DNA from: Porticoccaceae bacterium UBA4026 | Lineage (GTDB): Bacteria; Pseudomonadota; Gammaproteobacteria; Pseudomonadales; Porticoccaceae | Direction of reading: 5' to 3' | Assembly (NCBI GenBank): GCA_002382445.1 | Contig: DGAQ01000040.1 | Span: forward strand, 870-8,672 | Length of the DNA: 7,803 nucleotides | Shown here: positions 6,159 to 7,803 of the stretch, piece after piece | Position numbering within the stretch: position 1 is the stretch's first letter | Layout: every line of letters starts with the position of its first letter | Translations under genes and position numbers: made by a program | The notes under the pieces: model-generated | The model's database searches: none | Told to the model about the DNA's origin: nothing | What the model saw: only the letters and a program-made list of their open reading frames with translations

Positions 6159-6184
6159 TGTTGCAATGACCACTTGAATCTACA
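6159..6184 (-). repeat. IS30 inverted repeat, transposase 5' end
   Basis: On the minus strand it begins TGTAGATTCAAGTGGTCA and ends GCAACA, matching the other end at 23 of 26 positions. A TTGACT hexamer (6156-6151, minus strand) just inside it could act as the -35 of the transposase promoter. Confidence 0.88.
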
Positions 6185-7006
6185 AGGGACAATATTATTA
6201 GCTATAGCAACGTTTCTTCCTGCGGTACCTCTACCGCCATTTCTGTGCCCTGTATGTTTTCCTATCAGACCAAGGATGAATTTAATGTGGAATCGGCTAT
6301 AAATGAAGAAAACGTATTAGACACCCTCAGTAAGTCTGGTGTAGATGTTTTGTGGCGAGACAATAATTCAAGTTCCAAACATGTGGCTGACCGAGTCACC
6401 TATGAAGACTTTAGAACCCCAGAATTGAACCCAGTGTGTGACGAGGAATGTCGGGATGTGGGTATGATTGATGGATTGCAGGAGTATCTGGATGGTGATC
6501 AGGGGGACAAGTTGATTGTGCTGCATCAGATGGGCAGTCATGGTCCTGCCTACTATTTACGTTACCCAGAAGAATTTGAGAGATTCTCTCCGGCCTGTAA
6601 AACCAAAGAACTCAGTGAGTGCAGTCAGGAGGAATTAATCAATGCCTATGATAATTCTATTCTGTACACCGACTACTTTTTGGATCAGGTAATTGACCTG
6701 TTAGAAAACAACCGGCATCACTATGAAGCGAGCATGATCTATATAGGTGATCATGGAGAATCTCTGGGGGAGAATGGCGTTTACCTGCATGGACTGCCCT
6801 ATATGTTGGCACCTAAGTCGCAAACCTCGGTGCCCATGATTGTTTGGGGAGGAACAACCACCGATCTAAATATGCAAGGCACAGAGGCATTGAAAGACTT
6901 GCCCCACTCCCATGATGGATTGACCAATGCACTGCTATCGCTATTTGAGATTGAAACAGACACCTATCTCGAAATGCCTCATCCGATGATTGCGGTTTTC
7001 CATTGA
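6185..7006 (+). pseudogene. eptA: C-terminal half of an EptA/MCR-type phosphoethanolamine transferase
   Basis: Coding sense begins exactly at the IS30 edge: RDNIISYSNVSSCGTSTA (6185-6238) runs straight into the ORF whose first possible start is GTG at 6245. EptA-family enzymes transfer phosphoethanolamine from phospholipid to lipid A at the periplasmic face of the inner membrane, which lowers sensitivity to polymyxins. Retained features: the SCGT motif with the nucleophile Thr (6227-6229), VPCMFS, VLWRDNN, the His of QMGSHGPAYY (6539-6541), the metal-binding Asp-His of IGDHGESLGENG (6749-6754), the His of YLHGLPYM (6788-6790), and the Cys pairs CDEEC and CKTKELSEC. The natural end SHDGLTNALLSLFE to the stop is present. 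Missing: all transmembrane helices and the metal-binding Glu of the GET motif. With about half of the usual 540 residues lost, this is a relic. A GTG-started soluble fragment of 253 residues could be translated, but it would not be a working transferase. Confidence 0.88.
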
Positions 7007-7094
7007 TCACTGAGACTCAAGGCCTCATTCTACATCCGGATTGGGAGTAGCAGGGAAGGCATAACCCATTGATTTATAAGGAGTTGCGAGTTAC

Positions 7095-7119
7095 AAACCA
7101 CCTCATAAACGGGGGTTTT
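7095..7119 (+). terminator. Weak hairpin with short T-run downstream of the eptA relic
   Basis: AAACCACC pairs with GGGGGTTT (one A-G mismatch) around an 8-base loop, followed by only one further T (TTTT in total including the stem). It is placed 89 bp after the eptA stop codon. The stem is imperfect and the T-run short, so it is a marginal terminator at best. Confidence 0.22.
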
Positions 7120-7291
7120 ACAAAGAAAGTTACAATCGGATGCGATTACTGCAAATCACAAATTCAATTTCCTCCTCCACAGATGAACTACCATTGAATC
7201 AATTCATTCACGTGTATTAGTAATACTAGGCAGTAGCAGGAGTCCCTTCTGAATAAAAGTGGGGGGTTCCTAAACACATATTTAGTTGGGG

Positions 7292-7312
7292 GTGCCAAAA
7301 GATAATGGGCAC
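7292..7312 (-). terminator. Small hairpin directly after the acetyltransferase stop
   Basis: On the minus strand GTGCC and GGCAC (5-bp arms, 11-base loop) begin right after the TAA at 7315-7313. A C-run follows instead of a T-run. This could be a weak transcript-end structure, but it lacks the hallmark of an intrinsic terminator. Confidence 0.2.
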
Positions 7313-7803
7313 TTACTCTAATACTAGTTTTAGACACGGAATAGTTTTCTGTCTCGAAAGACTAAAAATTTCTCCCTCTCCCATACATCTAAATCCCATT
7401 TTTTCTAGCACCTTTGCTGAAGTAGTGTTTTCTTTATCGACAGTTGCTTTAATTTTCGGAGATTGAAGTTTTGAAATAGCATAATCAAGCAATCCTCTGA
7501 CTGATTCTGTTGCATAACCTTTCCCCCAATAATCTGCACCTAACCAATAACCTAATTCATAAAATTCATCTTCATCTAAACGTAAACCCAACCCACCAAT
7601 TAGGTTGTCGTTGAGAAAAATATTTAAGTTAAATTCTTCATTCCTAATTGTTTCTAACGATTTTTCAGCATCAGTTATTGTGTAAGGATATGGGACAGTG
7701 CCTAGAGTTTTTGATACTTCAAAATCACCGAGCAGAGTTACTAATCGTTCTTTGTCAGAATTCCTGATTTTCTTTACCACTAATCTTTCGGTTTTAATCT
7801 CTA
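7313..7803 (-). CDS. GNAT-family N-acetyltransferase (RimJ/RimL-like), 5' end outside the window
   Basis: The frame has a GTG at 7780 giving 155 residues, but it stays open to the window edge and reads E-I-K-T-E-R-L-V-V-K-K-I-R. The TERL motif is the standard beginning of RimJ/RimL-type acetyltransferases, normally a few residues after the start, so the real start is probably just beyond 7803 and the GTG is internal. Acetyl-CoA-binding motif A is ELGYWLGADYWGKGYATESV, with the W-G-K-G-Y-A pyrophosphate loop. It is followed by the VDKENTTSAKVLEKMGF segment (N..S..VLEKMGF) typical of motif B. Proteins of this group acetylate amino groups of ribosomal-protein N-termini, amino acids or antibiotics; the substrate here is unknown. 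The gene is visibly richer in A and T than the eptA relic and IS30, which suggests a separate origin. It is transcribed towards the relic. Confidence 0.88.
   Translation of the reverse strand, partial: EIKTERLVVKKIRNSDKERLVTLLGDFEVSKTLGTVPYPYTITDAEKSLETIRNEEFNLNIFLNDNLIGGLGLRLDEDEFYELGYWLGADYWGKGYATESVRGLLDYAISKLQSPKIKATVDKENTTSAKVLEKMGFRCMGEGEIFSLSRQKTIPCLKLVLE

Larger units (their letters stand above)
4955..6184 (-). mobile_element. Complete IS30-family insertion sequence (1,230 bp)
   Basis: Bounded by 26-bp imperfect terminal inverted repeats, 4955-4980 and 6159-6184. They share 23 of 26 positions, both begin TGTAGATTCAAGTG and end GCAACA, and they contain one intact transposase. The transposase stop codon lies inside the left repeat. 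The flanking bases (AAAC on the left, AGGG on the right) show no target-site duplication of the 2-4 bp usual for the family. The two flanks carry parts of unrelated genes, an HNH nuclease and an EptA-type transferase. The element therefore probably marks a deletion or recombination junction rather than a simple insertion. Confidence 0.9.
7007..7312. other. Gene-free stretch between the eptA relic and the acetyltransferase
   Basis: No credible ORF on either strand. It contains several small dyads and repeats: a stem AAACCACC/GGGGGTTT with one mismatch (7095-7118), GTATTA-G-TAATAC (7214-7226), CTAAA/TTTAG (7270-7285), and GTGCC/GGCAC (7292-7312). It also contains AGTAGCAGG twice and GGGGGTTCC/GGGGGTGCC as near-direct repeats (7262-7270, 7288-7296). 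No tRNA, attC or riboswitch pattern is recognised. Confidence 0.6.

Noticed and set aside
7007..7312. Integron attC site or CRISPR-like array in the gene-free stretch
   Set aside because: There are no paired RYYYAAC/GTTRRRY core sites in the right arrangement and no regularly spaced repeats.

Overview
The window looks like an accessory stretch of a gammaproteobacterial chromosome, probably marine or environmental. That is an inference from the mix of protein types seen here (an EptA-type transferase, an IS30 transposase, HigBA, a secreted HNH nuclease and a catabolic alcohol dehydrogenase) and from the moderately AT-rich base composition. No marker gene fixes the taxon.

Left third (1-3192, minus strand): three intact catabolic-looking genes. 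Reading in the direction of transcription they are a zinc-dependent aryl/allyl-type alcohol dehydrogenase, an exported protein with two VOC (glyoxalase/extradiol-dioxygenase fold) domains, and an alpha/beta-hydrolase-fold protein. The VOC and hydrolase genes abut with no gap (TAA followed directly by GTG), so they form a co-translated pair. The dehydrogenase ends 181 bp upstream of the pair. The hydrolase-fold protein is odd: its nucleophile elbow reads G-F-H-T-G, with His where Ser is expected, and the usual C-terminal catalytic His is not visible.

Middle (3193-6184): a patchwork of defence and mobile remains. A HigB-type toxin with a decayed N-terminus is followed by an intact HigA antitoxin. 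The antitoxin gene overlaps by 8 bp the N-terminal piece of a TOTE-type archaeo-eukaryotic primase protein, which breaks off after about 109 recognisable residues. On the opposite strand lies an HNH (DUF1524-like) nuclease that has lost its start to a complete 1,230-bp IS30-family element at 4955-6184.

Right part (6185-7803): the other side of the IS30 is the C-terminal half of a different gene, an EptA-type lipid A phosphoethanolamine transferase. It begins exactly at the IS end, just before the catalytic SCGT motif. A 306-bp gene-free stretch follows, and then a GNAT acetyltransferase on the minus strand whose reading frame is still open at the window edge.

Taken together, the left genes look functional. 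The centre is a decaying island in which a toxin, a TOTE primase, a nuclease and EptA are each truncated, and the IS30 sits at a junction of two unrelated broken genes without a target-site duplication. This points to IS-mediated deletion or rearrangement. The most unusual items are the Ser-to-His hydrolase-fold protein paired with the secreted VOC protein, and the HigA/TOTE overlap.
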